Part shown: positions 17,416 to 25,822 of the stretch, piece after piece | How the letters are laid out: each line of letters opens with the position of its first letter | Position numbering within the stretch: position 1 is the stretch's first letter | Origin: Hymenobacter arizonensis | Lineage (GTDB): Bacteria; Bacteroidota; Bacteroidia; Cytophagales; Hymenobacteraceae | Reading direction: 5' to 3' | NCBI RefSeq assembly: GCF_900115775.1 | Contig: NZ_FOXS01000001.1 | Coordinates: 372,001-436,000 of the forward strand | DNA length: 64,000 nt | The notes under the pieces: model-generated | The model's database searches: none | What the model was told of the DNA's origin: nothing | Seen by the model: the letters and a program-made list of their open reading frames with translations, nothing else | Position numbers and translations under genes: made by a program

Positions 17416-18475
17416 CTGTTCTCAGCAAGCGCAACTCGCTAAACTTGCGCTTGCCCTTGGCAAAATAAGCCCACACCACACTGCCATTGTATACGCCCGG
17501 CCGCTCGCTAACCCGCAAGCGGGGCTTGGCCGCCTGGCGCTGCTTGCGCCAGTAGCTCAGCTTGCCATAAAAGCTAAAGTGGGCCCGAATAACCGCCAGG
17601 AAATTACGAAACTGCCCGGCTGCCAGAAACTTCAGCCCGGCCACGCCGTCGAGCAGCAGACGCTGCAGCATGGCGCTGAATAATTCGCTGGGGGCGGCGT
17701 TTTTGTAAAGCAGGGCCAAGCCGTTGCGGAAATTGAGGTAGGTTTTGCGGGGGCTGGTTTTCGGCAAAGTACCTCCGCCCACGTGGTTGACTGCACTGCC
17801 GCCGTGGTACCACACCTCGTGGCCGGCGTTCCAGAAGCGCCAGCAGAGGTCGATTTCCTCCATGTGCGCAAAAAATGCTGGCTCCAAACCACCCAAAGCC
17901 TGCCAGGCCGAACGGCGCACGAGCAGGCAGGCGCCGCTGGCCCAGGCCACGGGGCGGGAGTCATCGTATTGGCCCTGGTCTTTTTCCAGCGTGTCGAAGA
18001 GACGCCCGCGGCAGAAGGGGTAGGCCAGCCGGTCGAGGTAGCCGCCGCCCGCGCCAGCATACTCGAAGTAGGTGGGGTCGGCGTGGGCGAGGATTTTGGG
18101 CTGCACGGCCGCGATGCGGGGGCTGGCTTCCAGCAAGCCGCGTAAGGGGCGCAGCCAGCCCAGGGTCACCTCTACATCGGAATTGAGCAGGACGTAAAAG
18201 GCACTATCTATCTGCGCCAGCGCTTGGTTGTAGCCCTCGCAAAACCCCAGGTTGCGGTCGAGCAGCAGCAGCTCTACTAAGGGAAAGTCGCGGGCCATCA
18301 GCTCAACCGAGTCATCAGTGGAAGCGTTGTCGGCCACAATTACGCGGGCGCCATCGGCGTGGGTGAGCACGCCGGGCAGAAAACGGCGCAGGAAATTGGC
18401 CCCGTTCCAGTTCAGAATGACAATGGCGACGTCGGCGCAAGCACCGACTTTGCTAGCGCTAGGCTCCAAAACCAC
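17405..18475 (-). CDS. Glycosyltransferase family 2
   Basis: A 356-residue GT-A transferase. The N-terminus reads DVAIVILNWNGANFL, then VIVADNASTD, EGYNQAL and LLNSDVEV, the last in the place of the metal- and nucleotide-sugar-binding DxD motif. AHMEEIDLCWRFWNAGHEVWY is typical of rhamnosyl-transferase-like GT2 members. The start is a GTG at 18475 that overlaps the end of the YbaB gene by 17 bp, so the two are likely transcribed together. It probably decorates a surface polysaccharide; donor sugar unknown. Confidence 0.9.
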   Translation of the reverse strand: MVLEPSASKVGACADVAIVILNWNGANFLRRFLPGVLTHADGARVIVADNASTDDSVELMARDFPLVELLLLDRNLGFCEGYNQALAQIDSAFYVLLNSDVEVTLGWLRPLRGLLEASPRIAAVQPKILAHADPTYFEYAGAGGGYLDRLAYPFCRGRLFDTLEKDQGQYDDSRPVAWASGACLLVRRSAWQALGGLEPAFFAHMEEIDLCWRFWNAGHEVWYHGGSAVNHVGGGTLPKTSPRKTYLNFRNGLALLYKNAAPSELFSAMLQRLLLDGVAGLKFLAAGQFRNFLAVIRAHFSFYGKLSYWRKQRQAAKPRLRVSERPGVYNGSVVWAYFAKGKRKFSELRLLRTVMP

Positions 18476-18797
18476 TCAGGTCGAGGCCCGGCACGTTGGG
18501 CATCAGGCCACTGGTTTTGCGCTGCAGTTCCTGGCGGGCCAGCTCGGCGGCTTCGTCCAGGGCCTTATTCACGGCGGCCACTACCAGGTCGGCCAGCATG
18601 TCGCGGTCTTGGGGCGTGAGCAAGGTTTCGTCGATTTCAAGCTTGAGGATTTTGCGGTGGCCGTTGGCCGTGGCGCGCACCAGGCCGCCGCCCGCTTCGC
18701 CAGTAGCGGTAATGTGCTGAATTTCTTGCTGGGCTTGCTGCATTTTGTCTTGCAGCTCTTTCACTTTGCCCATCATACCGGTTAGGTCGAATGCCAT
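18459..18797 (-). CDS. YbaB/EbfC family nucleoid-associated protein
   Basis: A 112-residue protein with the full YbaB pattern. An N-terminal helix (MMGKVKELQDKMQQAQQE) is followed by a beta region with GLVRATANGHRKILKLEID and then LADLVVAAVNKAL. Family members form homodimers that bind DNA without strong sequence preference and are often near recR or dnaX. Here it leads a short operon with a GT2 gene instead. Normal length; the ATG at 18797 is clear. Confidence 0.93.
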   Translation of the reverse strand: MAFDLTGMMGKVKELQDKMQQAQQEIQHITATGEAGGGLVRATANGHRKILKLEIDETLLTPQDRDMLADLVVAAVNKALDEAAELARQELQRKTSGLMPNVPGLDLSGFGA

Positions 18798-19052
18798 AAT
18801 AGTCAGGTGTCGGTTGTTATTTATAGGTAGTCAGTGTGCTATGAACAAGAGAACGGGCGGAAAGTGCTTAAACCGGCTGATAAATGAGAAATGAAGCTAG
18901 ACTTGATTAGACGGAAGGTGTTTTCAGGCTTCTTTTCTTGGAATCCTGAGCTGCGCCCGCATCGGTTCACGCCGTTCAACCTTGCATAAGGCCGGAGGTC
19001 AAAGACACTTGTGTTTCGCCAAACTCCTCGTAGTTCCAGCGGTGCTGCTCAT

Positions 19053-21056
19053 TTATTTTAAGATTGTAACTGCGCCCGTAGCGATAAACGGCTTGCCGTC
19101 TTCGCTGGCTTGCTGAAACCGCCACACGTAGGCCCCAAGCACGGGGGGGCGCCCTTTGATGGTGCCGTCCCAACTAGTACTGCGTTCCGTGCCCCGAAAT
19201 ACTTCCTGTCCATTGCGGTCCACTACTACAAAGGTGTATTTCTGCAGGTAGCGGCCCTTCACCTCCAGTACGTCGTTCAGCCCGTCGCCGTTGGGCGTGA
19301 AGGCCGTGGGAATGTTTACAAAGAGCTGCCGCGTCACGGTGGCCAAGTTGGAGTAGCTGAAAACGCCCGCGGGCAGGCCGGCGCCACTAATCTGGAGGCG
19401 GTAGCGAAGGGTTTGAAAATCGGTGGGCGGGGTGGCGTCGGTGTAGCTGCTGCCACTCACGGAAACGGTGCTCAGCACCGAGCCATCGGGGCCGAGCCGC
19501 TGGAGCACGTAGGTGGCCGGGGAGCTGGGGTCGGGGCCGGTGAAGGGCGTCCAGGCGAGGGCCGCGGTGGCGCCGCTGGGATCGGCGGCGCTGGCCGTGA
19601 GCAGGGCTGGGCAGGCTGCCGAACTCTCAGGCGAAACGTTGCCGCACACGTCGGCCAGGCGCACCGAGTAGCAGGGGCGCTGCGCCAGAAGCTCGGCAAT
19701 GCTGATGGAATCACGCTGCGGTCGGGTGCTGGTTGCCGTCCGAAAATCTTCGGCATTGCCACCGCTGGCCGTGCGGCGGTAGCGCAGGGTGCTGCCCGTA
19801 GTCAGGGTTGGGCCATTGGCCAGCAGCGGGGTCAGCTCCACCGCGTTGCGTAGATTAAAGCTGGCAATCAACCGTGGCTGCGCGGGTGGCAGGGCCGATT
19901 GCGTGGTAATGGAAACCGGATTGGAAACCGACACGGCTCCTCCGGGCTGGGAGGCGGTTACGCGGTAGGTGTAGGTGGTGCCGCATTCCACGTTGGCGTC
20001 TTCCAGGCCGCCATTAATGGTGGTGAAGCCCGCTAGTGGCACTCCGTTGCGGGTTACGCTGTATGTGCTGCCACCGGCGGCATCGTTCAGCAAAAGCTGG
20101 TTGCGGTTTTGGGCAGAAGCGCCCGTCAAACTCAGGGTGCAGGCGAGCGGCGAAAAGGCGGAGTCGCGGCGGCAAGGGTCGGTGCGGCGCAGCCGGTAGC
20201 AGCCCGCCACCGCGGCGGGAAGGCTGAAGCTGGTGCTGCCAGCGGGAATGCTGGCCACGGTGCGGTAGCCGCCCGGCAGGTTGGCATCGGCCCGCTGCAG
20301 GGTGTAGTTGTAGCCAGCGGGCAGCTGGCCAATGTCCAGGGTGGCGGCACCGCCGGGCAGGGGCGCTTGCAGCGTGAGGCGGGTGAGGGCCGGCACCTGA
20401 GCCGGCGCAAGCGGGGCAATGGGTTGCGTGGCCGAACCATTGCACACACTGGTGGCTGCATAGCGCCCCGTCACTGTGACGGCCGTGGCGCCAGCGGGCA
20501 CATTCACTACCGTAGGCTGGTTGCGAACGATGCTTTGAACCGGGCCACCGCCTACTTGCACGGTGTAGCTGTCGTAAGCCGCATCCGTAACGGTAACCAG
20601 CGCGGAGGCACTGGGGCAGGGGGCTACTGAGAAAGCTGGAGGGGCAGGGTTAAATACTCGAAAAGTGCGAACGTAATACGTGGAAGGTGGGCCCCCGGTC
20701 CCTTGCGCATTCGCCAGCTCTGACACCGTGACCATGCCCACATCTGCAGCTGTAGGTGTGTACTCGTAGTTGAATGGGTTGGGGGGACTGCACGAGGGCA
20801 GGAACGTGGTGCCAGTGCCCGGAAGCACCCCGTAGAAAAGGAGTGAGTTGGGAATGTTGCGGCCCGCACACTGCTCAAAGCGCACGCGGCGACCCACGCA
20901 AAATGCTTCAACCGGTTGGCCAGTAGCCACGTCGATGGCCGTAAACGTGCAGGCCGGTGGATTGGGGTCAGCGCACGTAGTTTGGGCCTGTGCGGTGCCG
21001 AGGCCTAGCCACAGGGCTAGCACCAGTAATGAAAAGCAGCAGTTAATCAACTTCAT
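19053..21056 (-). CDS. T9SS type B (CHU_C) surface protein
   Basis: A 667-residue secreted protein. A signal peptide (FSLLVLALWLGLGTAQAQ) is followed by Ig/fibronectin-like beta-rich repeats with paired cysteines. The C-terminal CHU_C domain reads NIPTAFTPNGDGLNDVLEV, FVVVDRNGQEVFRG and TSWDG. The domain directs export by type IX secretion and attachment at the surface. The ATG at 21056 places the signal peptide at the start and is preferred over one 14 codons upstream. It may be an adhesin or gliding-associated protein; ligand unknown. Confidence 0.88.
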   Translation of the reverse strand: MKLINCCFSLLVLALWLGLGTAQAQTTCADPNPPACTFTAIDVATGQPVEAFCVGRRVRFEQCAGRNIPNSLLFYGVLPGTGTTFLPSCSPPNPFNYEYTPTAADVGMVTVSELANAQGTGGPPSTYYVRTFRVFNPAPPAFSVAPCPSASALVTVTDAAYDSYTVQVGGGPVQSIVRNQPTVVNVPAGATAVTVTGRYAATSVCNGSATQPIAPLAPAQVPALTRLTLQAPLPGGAATLDIGQLPAGYNYTLQRADANLPGGYRTVASIPAGSTSFSLPAAVAGCYRLRRTDPCRRDSAFSPLACTLSLTGASAQNRNQLLLNDAAGGSTYSVTRNGVPLAGFTTINGGLEDANVECGTTYTYRVTASQPGGAVSVSNPVSITTQSALPPAQPRLIASFNLRNAVELTPLLANGPTLTTGSTLRYRRTASGGNAEDFRTATSTRPQRDSISIAELLAQRPCYSVRLADVCGNVSPESSAACPALLTASAADPSGATAALAWTPFTGPDPSSPATYVLQRLGPDGSVLSTVSVSGSSYTDATPPTDFQTLRYRLQISGAGLPAGVFSYSNLATVTRQLFVNIPTAFTPNGDGLNDVLEVKGRYLQKYTFVVVDRNGQEVFRGTERSTSWDGTIKGRPPVLGAYVWRFQQASEDGKPFIATGAVTILK

Positions 21057-21240
21057 AAGCAGCACTCCTAACGCTGACAAGGGCGCTATCGCGTCCAAAA
21101 AAGCGTAAAATCTGGGTCAGTGTTTTGATGCCTGCGGGCTTTTGGCCCTTGGCCGCGAACATAACCCCGGCCATACTGTACCACTTTGGCAACAACAGGG
21201 CGGCCAGAAGCTACGAGCAAGCTCTGCGGCTACACCATTC

Positions 21241-22734
21241 TTATTGCCAGTCAAACTTACGGACGAAGGCCGCCGCCCGGTGCAGGTCGGGGTAGAGCAC
21301 CCGGTCCTGGCCCACAAATTTCACTTCTTCGCGGAAGGCAGTCACCACGCGCTCCAGGGCTTCAGAGGAGCGGGCGGGCCGGCGGAAGGCTAAGGCCTGC
21401 ACGGCCGTAACCAGCTCGATGGCCAGCACCTGCTCCACGTTTTCGATAACGCGGCGGGCCTTGGTAGCGGCGTTGGCGCCCATGCTCACGTGGTCTTCCT
21501 GGCCGTTGCTGCTCACAATGCTGTCGACGGAAGCGGGCGTGCACAGCTGCTTGTTCTGGCTCACGATGCCAGCCGCGGTGTACTGCGGAATCATGAGTCC
21601 GGAGTTCAGGCCTGGCTCGGCCACCAGGTAAGTGGGTAGGCCGCGCTGGCCCGAAATCAGCTGGTAGGTGCGGCGTTCCGAAATGCTGCCCAGCTCGGCC
21701 ACGGCCACGGCTAAGTGGTCGAGAGCCAGGGCCAGCGGCTGGCCGTGGAAATTGCCGCCGCTAAGAATCTGGTCGTCGTCGGGGAAGATATTGGGGTTGT
21801 CGGTCACGGAGTTGCACTCGGTTTCCACTACTTGGGCCACGTAGGCCAGGGCATCGCGGCTGGCGCCGTGCACCTGGGGCTGGCAGCGGAACGAATACGG
21901 GTCCTGCACGGCCAGGCGGGGCTGGGTTTGCAGCTCCGAGCCGGCCAGCAGCTCGCGCAGCCGCCGGGCTACCAGCACCTGCCCGGCGTGCGGTCGGATG
22001 CGGTGCAGGTTTTCATGAAACGGGTCGGTGCCGGCGCCAAAGGCTTCCGTCGACAAGGCCCCGATTACATCAGCAGCGGCTGCCAGGCGCTGGGCCCGCA
22101 GCACACCATCCACGGCGTAGGCCAGCATAAACTGGGTGCCGTTTAGCAGGGCCAGCCCTTCCTTGGCTTGCAGGGCAAGTGGCGCCCAGCTAAACAGGCT
22201 CATGGCATCGGCCGCGCTAAGGCGGTAGCCTTGGTAGTTCACCTCACCCAGCGCCAAAAGCGGCAGGCAGAGATGCGCCAGGGGCGCAAGGTCGCCGCTG
22301 GCACCCAGGGAGCCTTGCTCGTACACCACGGGCAGCATTTCGCGGTTGTACATATCGAGCAGGCGCTGGGCGGTGGCTACCTGCACGCCGCTGTGGCCGT
22401 AGCTCAGGCTCTGCACTTTCAGGAGCAGCATGAGGCGCACCAGGTTGCCTGGCACCTCGGCGCCGGTGCCGCAGGCGTGCGACATCATCAGGTTTACTTG
22501 CAGTTGGGCGCGGGCCTCGGGGGCTATGCTCACATTATAGAGCGAGCCAAACCCGGTGTTGATGCCATAAATCGGCGAGTTGTCGTGGGCCAGGCGCTGG
22601 TGCAAATAGTCGTGGCAGTCGCCAATACGAGCTTTGGCTTCGTCGCTCAGGGCAATGGGCCGGCCATCGGCCAGCAGGGTGGCCAACTCAGCCAGGGTGA
22701 GGGGCTGAGTGGGCGAAATGGAGTGGGTGGGCAT
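21241..22734 (-). CDS. hutH: Histidine ammonia-lyase
   Basis: A 497-residue aromatic amino acid lyase. The Ala-Ser-Gly that cyclises into the MIO prosthetic group is in GSLGASGDLAPLAH near residue 145. YGINTGFGSLYNV and NSVTDNPNIFPDD are further active-site motifs. It would convert histidine to urocanate and ammonia, the first step of histidine degradation. Other hut genes are not in the window. Phenylalanine or tyrosine lyases share the fold, so HutH is favoured by overall pattern but not proven. Confidence 0.9.
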   Translation of the reverse strand: MPTHSISPTQPLTLAELATLLADGRPIALSDEAKARIGDCHDYLHQRLAHDNSPIYGINTGFGSLYNVSIAPEARAQLQVNLMMSHACGTGAEVPGNLVRLMLLLKVQSLSYGHSGVQVATAQRLLDMYNREMLPVVYEQGSLGASGDLAPLAHLCLPLLALGEVNYQGYRLSAADAMSLFSWAPLALQAKEGLALLNGTQFMLAYAVDGVLRAQRLAAAADVIGALSTEAFGAGTDPFHENLHRIRPHAGQVLVARRLRELLAGSELQTQPRLAVQDPYSFRCQPQVHGASRDALAYVAQVVETECNSVTDNPNIFPDDDQILSGGNFHGQPLALALDHLAVAVAELGSISERRTYQLISGQRGLPTYLVAEPGLNSGLMIPQYTAAGIVSQNKQLCTPASVDSIVSSNGQEDHVSMGANAATKARRVIENVEQVLAIELVTAVQALAFRRPARSSEALERVVTAFREEVKFVGQDRVLYPDLHRAAAFVRKFDWQ

Positions 22735-23092
22735 TGAGAAGATGGGTGGGGTGACTGCAAAAATAGACGCATTTGCGGTCGCCGCTTCTCATTCGTCAAC
22801 ACTTAAGTAATAGCACGAGGCCGTGCAAAGCGTTGCCGCGTTGGGCACGATGTGCTCAATCTGTACTCAGCAAAGCATCTGGTGCTGAAAACCACCCCGA
22901 ACGATTCGTAGTGTCTTGCACCCAAAGGAGTTAATGGCTCTGCTTAAGGTGCCTAAGGTGAAATCTTATATTCATAAATTATCAACATTAATAGGAAATA
23001 TGTAATCTATTTAATAAATTTAAGAAAGCACACTTGGTTTGACAGCCTTCATCGCCGCACTCATTTTTTCCTAATCACCAAACACTTTAATC
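22735..23092. other. Intergenic region between hutH and a lipoprotein gene
   Basis: A 358-bp gap between divergent genes. The right half (about 22,960-23,035) is AT-rich and probably contains the promoter of the lipoprotein gene, but no convincing -33/-7 pair could be assigned. No coding frame or RNA gene was recognised. Confidence 0.4.
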
Positions 23093-24112
23093 ATGCAAAA
23101 AGCCCACACTTCTTTCGCACTAGCTCTTTCGCTCTTCCTGGCAGTGAGTTGCACCAACAACAAGGACGCTGAGCAAATCGCACCCAGCCTGTCGGCGGAG
23201 GCCTCCCAATCGAGTAAGGATGGCATCTTAACCAGCGAGCTCTCGAAGCCCATCGGCATGAGCATCGACCAGAAAAACCAAATTTGGGTAAGCCAAAGCG
23301 GCACCGGCAAAAACGACGGCTCGGTGGTGGTAGTGACTCCTAACGGAAGGGTACAAACGGCCTTCACCGGTTTTGGCTCCCAGGTTTTGCCCAATAATGA
23401 GCTCGGCGGCCTGGGCCATGTACTGTACCAAGACGGTATGCTTTACGTGCTCGATGGCCTGAACGGCCGGCTGTACATAATAGATGTCTCCTCCTACAAA
23501 GCCAAAGATGCCCCGGTACCAGCCAGCTCGCTCAATTTCATCGCCATCAAGCCCTTTGTGCTTTCGCAAAATCTTTCTAACCCTCTCGACTCCAACCTCT
23601 ACGACCTGACATTTGGTCCCGATGGCCGGCTCTACATCGCCGATGCCGGTGCAAACGCCATCATTAGCGTGAACCTGGCCACCAAGGCGCTGAGCGTGTT
23701 CGCTCGCATTCCCAATGCCACGCCTACCATTCAAGCAGTACCGACGGGCATCATCTACGACGGCAGCAAATTCCTAGTGAGCACCCTCACGGGTTTCCCA
23801 TTTGTTACTGGTCTGGCTAAAGTCCTGCAGATTAGCACGAGTGGCGTCGTGAGCGACTACCGCAGCGGCTTCACGGCGCTCACCAACCTGGCCCCCGCCA
23901 AAGGCGACGACCTGCTGGTGACGGAATATGCCCGGTTTGTATTCAGCCCGCCGGTAGTGGGCTGGCAGCCTTCCACCGGGCGTGTCGCCAATGCAGCGGG
24001 AACTACAGTCTTGGGCGGCCTCAACGAAATCACCGACATCGAGCGCATCAACCCCAATTTCTATTACGTGCTCAGCACCGCCGAGGGTACCATTCAGAAG
24101 CTGAAGTATTAG
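23093..24112 (+). CDS. ScyD/ScyE-like beta-propeller lipoprotein
   Basis: A 339-residue protein with a lipoprotein signal (LAVSC, cysteine near residue 20). The body is made of NHL/SMP30-like propeller blades (GMSIDQKNQIWVSQSG, DLTFGPDGRLYIADAGANAI, VPTGIIYDGSKFLVSTL), the pattern of the ScyD/ScyE family. Relatives are named after scytonemin cluster genes but occur widely, and their activity is not settled. It stands alone with its own terminator. A binding or sensor role on the cell surface is a guess. Confidence 0.78.
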   Translation: MQKAHTSFALALSLFLAVSCTNNKDAEQIAPSLSAEASQSSKDGILTSELSKPIGMSIDQKNQIWVSQSGTGKNDGSVVVVTPNGRVQTAFTGFGSQVLPNNELGGLGHVLYQDGMLYVLDGLNGRLYIIDVSSYKAKDAPVPASSLNFIAIKPFVLSQNLSNPLDSNLYDLTFGPDGRLYIADAGANAIISVNLATKALSVFARIPNATPTIQAVPTGIIYDGSKFLVSTLTGFPFVTGLAKVLQISTSGVVSDYRSGFTALTNLAPAKGDDLLVTEYARFVFSPPVVGWQPSTGRVANAAGTTVLGGLNEITDIERINPNFYYVLSTAEGTIQKLKY

Positions 24113-24143
24113 CCACGGGTGCGTGTACCGCACCTTGTTCTCA

Positions 24144-24190
24144 AAAGCCCCACGGGCGGCCAACGTTGCGTTGGCTACCCGTGGGGCTTT
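24144..24190. terminator. Bidirectional terminator
   Basis: AAAGCCCCACGGG (24144-24156) pairs with CCCGTGGGGCTTT (24178-24190). The loop itself contains a second pair (GCCAACG with CGTTGGC). It lies between the convergent lipoprotein and hisS genes. Confidence 0.88.
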
Positions 24191-24217
24191 GGCTTGTCAA
24201 GTTGAAATGCGCCGAAG

Positions 24218-25642
24218 CTATTCCAGGGTCAGCGCCGTTACCACTTCGGTTAGCGGCAGCACCTTTTCCTCGCCGGTTTTCATAATTTTGATTTTGGCCA
24301 CGCCCGCGGCCAGCTCTTCCGGCCCCAGCACAATAACCAGCGGAATGCCCTTGGCATCGGCGTACTTAAACTGCTTTTGCAGCTTGCTGGCATCCGGGTA
24401 CAGTTCGCTGGGGATGCCCGCGGCCCGCAGCTGCGCCAGCAGCGGCAGCGCCGCCCGGCCGCTGGCCAAGTCGAAATGCGTGAGCAGGCAGCGGGTGGGA
24501 GTCTCGGCCGTGCCGGTGAAGAGGTCGAGCGTTTCGAGGCAGTCGTACAGCCGGTCGACGCCGAAGGAAAAGCCCACGCCCGACACGCCCGGCAGGCCGA
24601 AGCTGCCGGTGAGGTTGTCGTAGCGGCCGCCGCCGCTCACGCTGCCCATCAGCACGTTGTTGATTTTTACTTCGAAAATGCAGCCTGTATAATAGGAGAG
24701 ACCCCGCGCCAGCGTGGGGTCGAACTCCAGGCGGTCGAACTGCTTGAAGCCAGAAGCCGTGAGCAGGTCGCGCACCATGGCCAGCTCGGTGAGGCCGCGG
24801 TAAGAGGTCAGGGGCTCGATGGCATCCTCGGCACCACTGGGGCGGGGGCCATCGGGTTCCACCCCGGCCGTGACGAAACCCGCCAGCAGGCGCACCAGCT
24901 TCTCCTCGTAGTCGCCGTCCACGGTCAGCAGCTCAAACAAGGTTTCGATGGTGGGTTGGGAAAAACCTCGGCCCAGCAGCTCGTTGGTCACGCCCTCGCG
25001 CCCAATCTTGTCTAGCTTGTCGATGGCCACGAACAGGTCCGACTCGCGGCCTTCGCCGCCCAGCGCCTGGTAGATGTTGCGCAGCACCCCGCGGTGGTTG
25101 ATTTTGATGGTGAAGTCGTCGAGCCCCAGGCCGTTGAGCACCTGCGCCATCATGAGCACAATTTCGGCTTCGCAGAGCAGCGAGTCGGTGCCCACCACGT
25201 CGGCGTCACACTGGTAAAACTCGCGGTAGCGACCGCGTTGGGGGCGGTCGGCGCGCCACACGGGCTGCATCTGGTAGCGCTTGAAGGGGAAGGTGAGCGT
25301 GCCACGGTTCATGGCCACATAGCGGGCAAAAGGCACGGTGAGGTCGTAGCGCAGGCCTTTTTCGGCTACTTTGGGCAGCAGCGCCTTGCTGCCTACTTCG
25401 AGGTCGGCGGCAGTAACGTCCTTGGCGAAGTCGCCGGAGTTAAGGACTTTAAACAGCAGCTGGTCGCCCTCGTCGCCGTACTTGCCAGTGAGCACCGACA
25501 GGTTCTCGAGCGTCGGCGTTTCAAGCGGGGCGTAGCCAAACGACTCAAACGTGCGGCGGATAACGTTGAAAATGTGCTGGCGGCGCGCCACCTGGGCCGG
25601 CCCGAAGTCGCGGGTGCCCTTGGGAATACTAGGTTTTTGCAT
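24218..25642 (-). CDS. hisS: Histidyl-tRNA synthetase
   Basis: A 474-residue class II aminoacyl-tRNA synthetase that charges tRNA-His. The N-terminus has PKGTRDFGP, followed by motif 2 in YREFYQCDADVVG and the histidine-specific loop LARGLSYYTGCIFEVK. Motif 3 is near GVGFSFGVDRL. A C-terminal anticodon-binding domain follows. The ATG at 25642 (MQKPSIPKG) is chosen over one eight codons upstream. Normal length for the Bacteroidota form. Confidence 0.96.
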   Translation of the reverse strand: MQKPSIPKGTRDFGPAQVARRQHIFNVIRRTFESFGYAPLETPTLENLSVLTGKYGDEGDQLLFKVLNSGDFAKDVTAADLEVGSKALLPKVAEKGLRYDLTVPFARYVAMNRGTLTFPFKRYQMQPVWRADRPQRGRYREFYQCDADVVGTDSLLCEAEIVLMMAQVLNGLGLDDFTIKINHRGVLRNIYQALGGEGRESDLFVAIDKLDKIGREGVTNELLGRGFSQPTIETLFELLTVDGDYEEKLVRLLAGFVTAGVEPDGPRPSGAEDAIEPLTSYRGLTELAMVRDLLTASGFKQFDRLEFDPTLARGLSYYTGCIFEVKINNVLMGSVSGGGRYDNLTGSFGLPGVSGVGFSFGVDRLYDCLETLDLFTGTAETPTRCLLTHFDLASGRAALPLLAQLRAAGIPSELYPDASKLQKQFKYADAKGIPLVIVLGPEELAAGVAKIKIMKTGEEKVLPLTEVVTALTLE

Positions 25643-25734
25643 GACGGCGCAAAGGTAGTTTTGCATTCGACAGGAACCTTGCGTGGTTCAATTGCGGGAA
25701 TGCATTCTATGCAAGTGAGTCGGGAGCAGTACCG

Positions 25735-25772
25735 AAAAAAGGCCAGGCAGCCTACTGCTGCCTGGCCTTTTT
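25735..25772. terminator. Bidirectional terminator
   Basis: GGCCAGGCAG at 25741-25750 pairs with CTGCCTGGCC at 25758-25767. Six As precede and five Ts follow the stem. It ends the M28 peptidase transcript and separates it from hisS on the same strand. Confidence 0.85.
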
Positions 25773-25822
25773 CAATTGCCTTGGCCTTGTTCAACTGGCA
25801 CCGCCAGTCGGAGGGCCGGCAC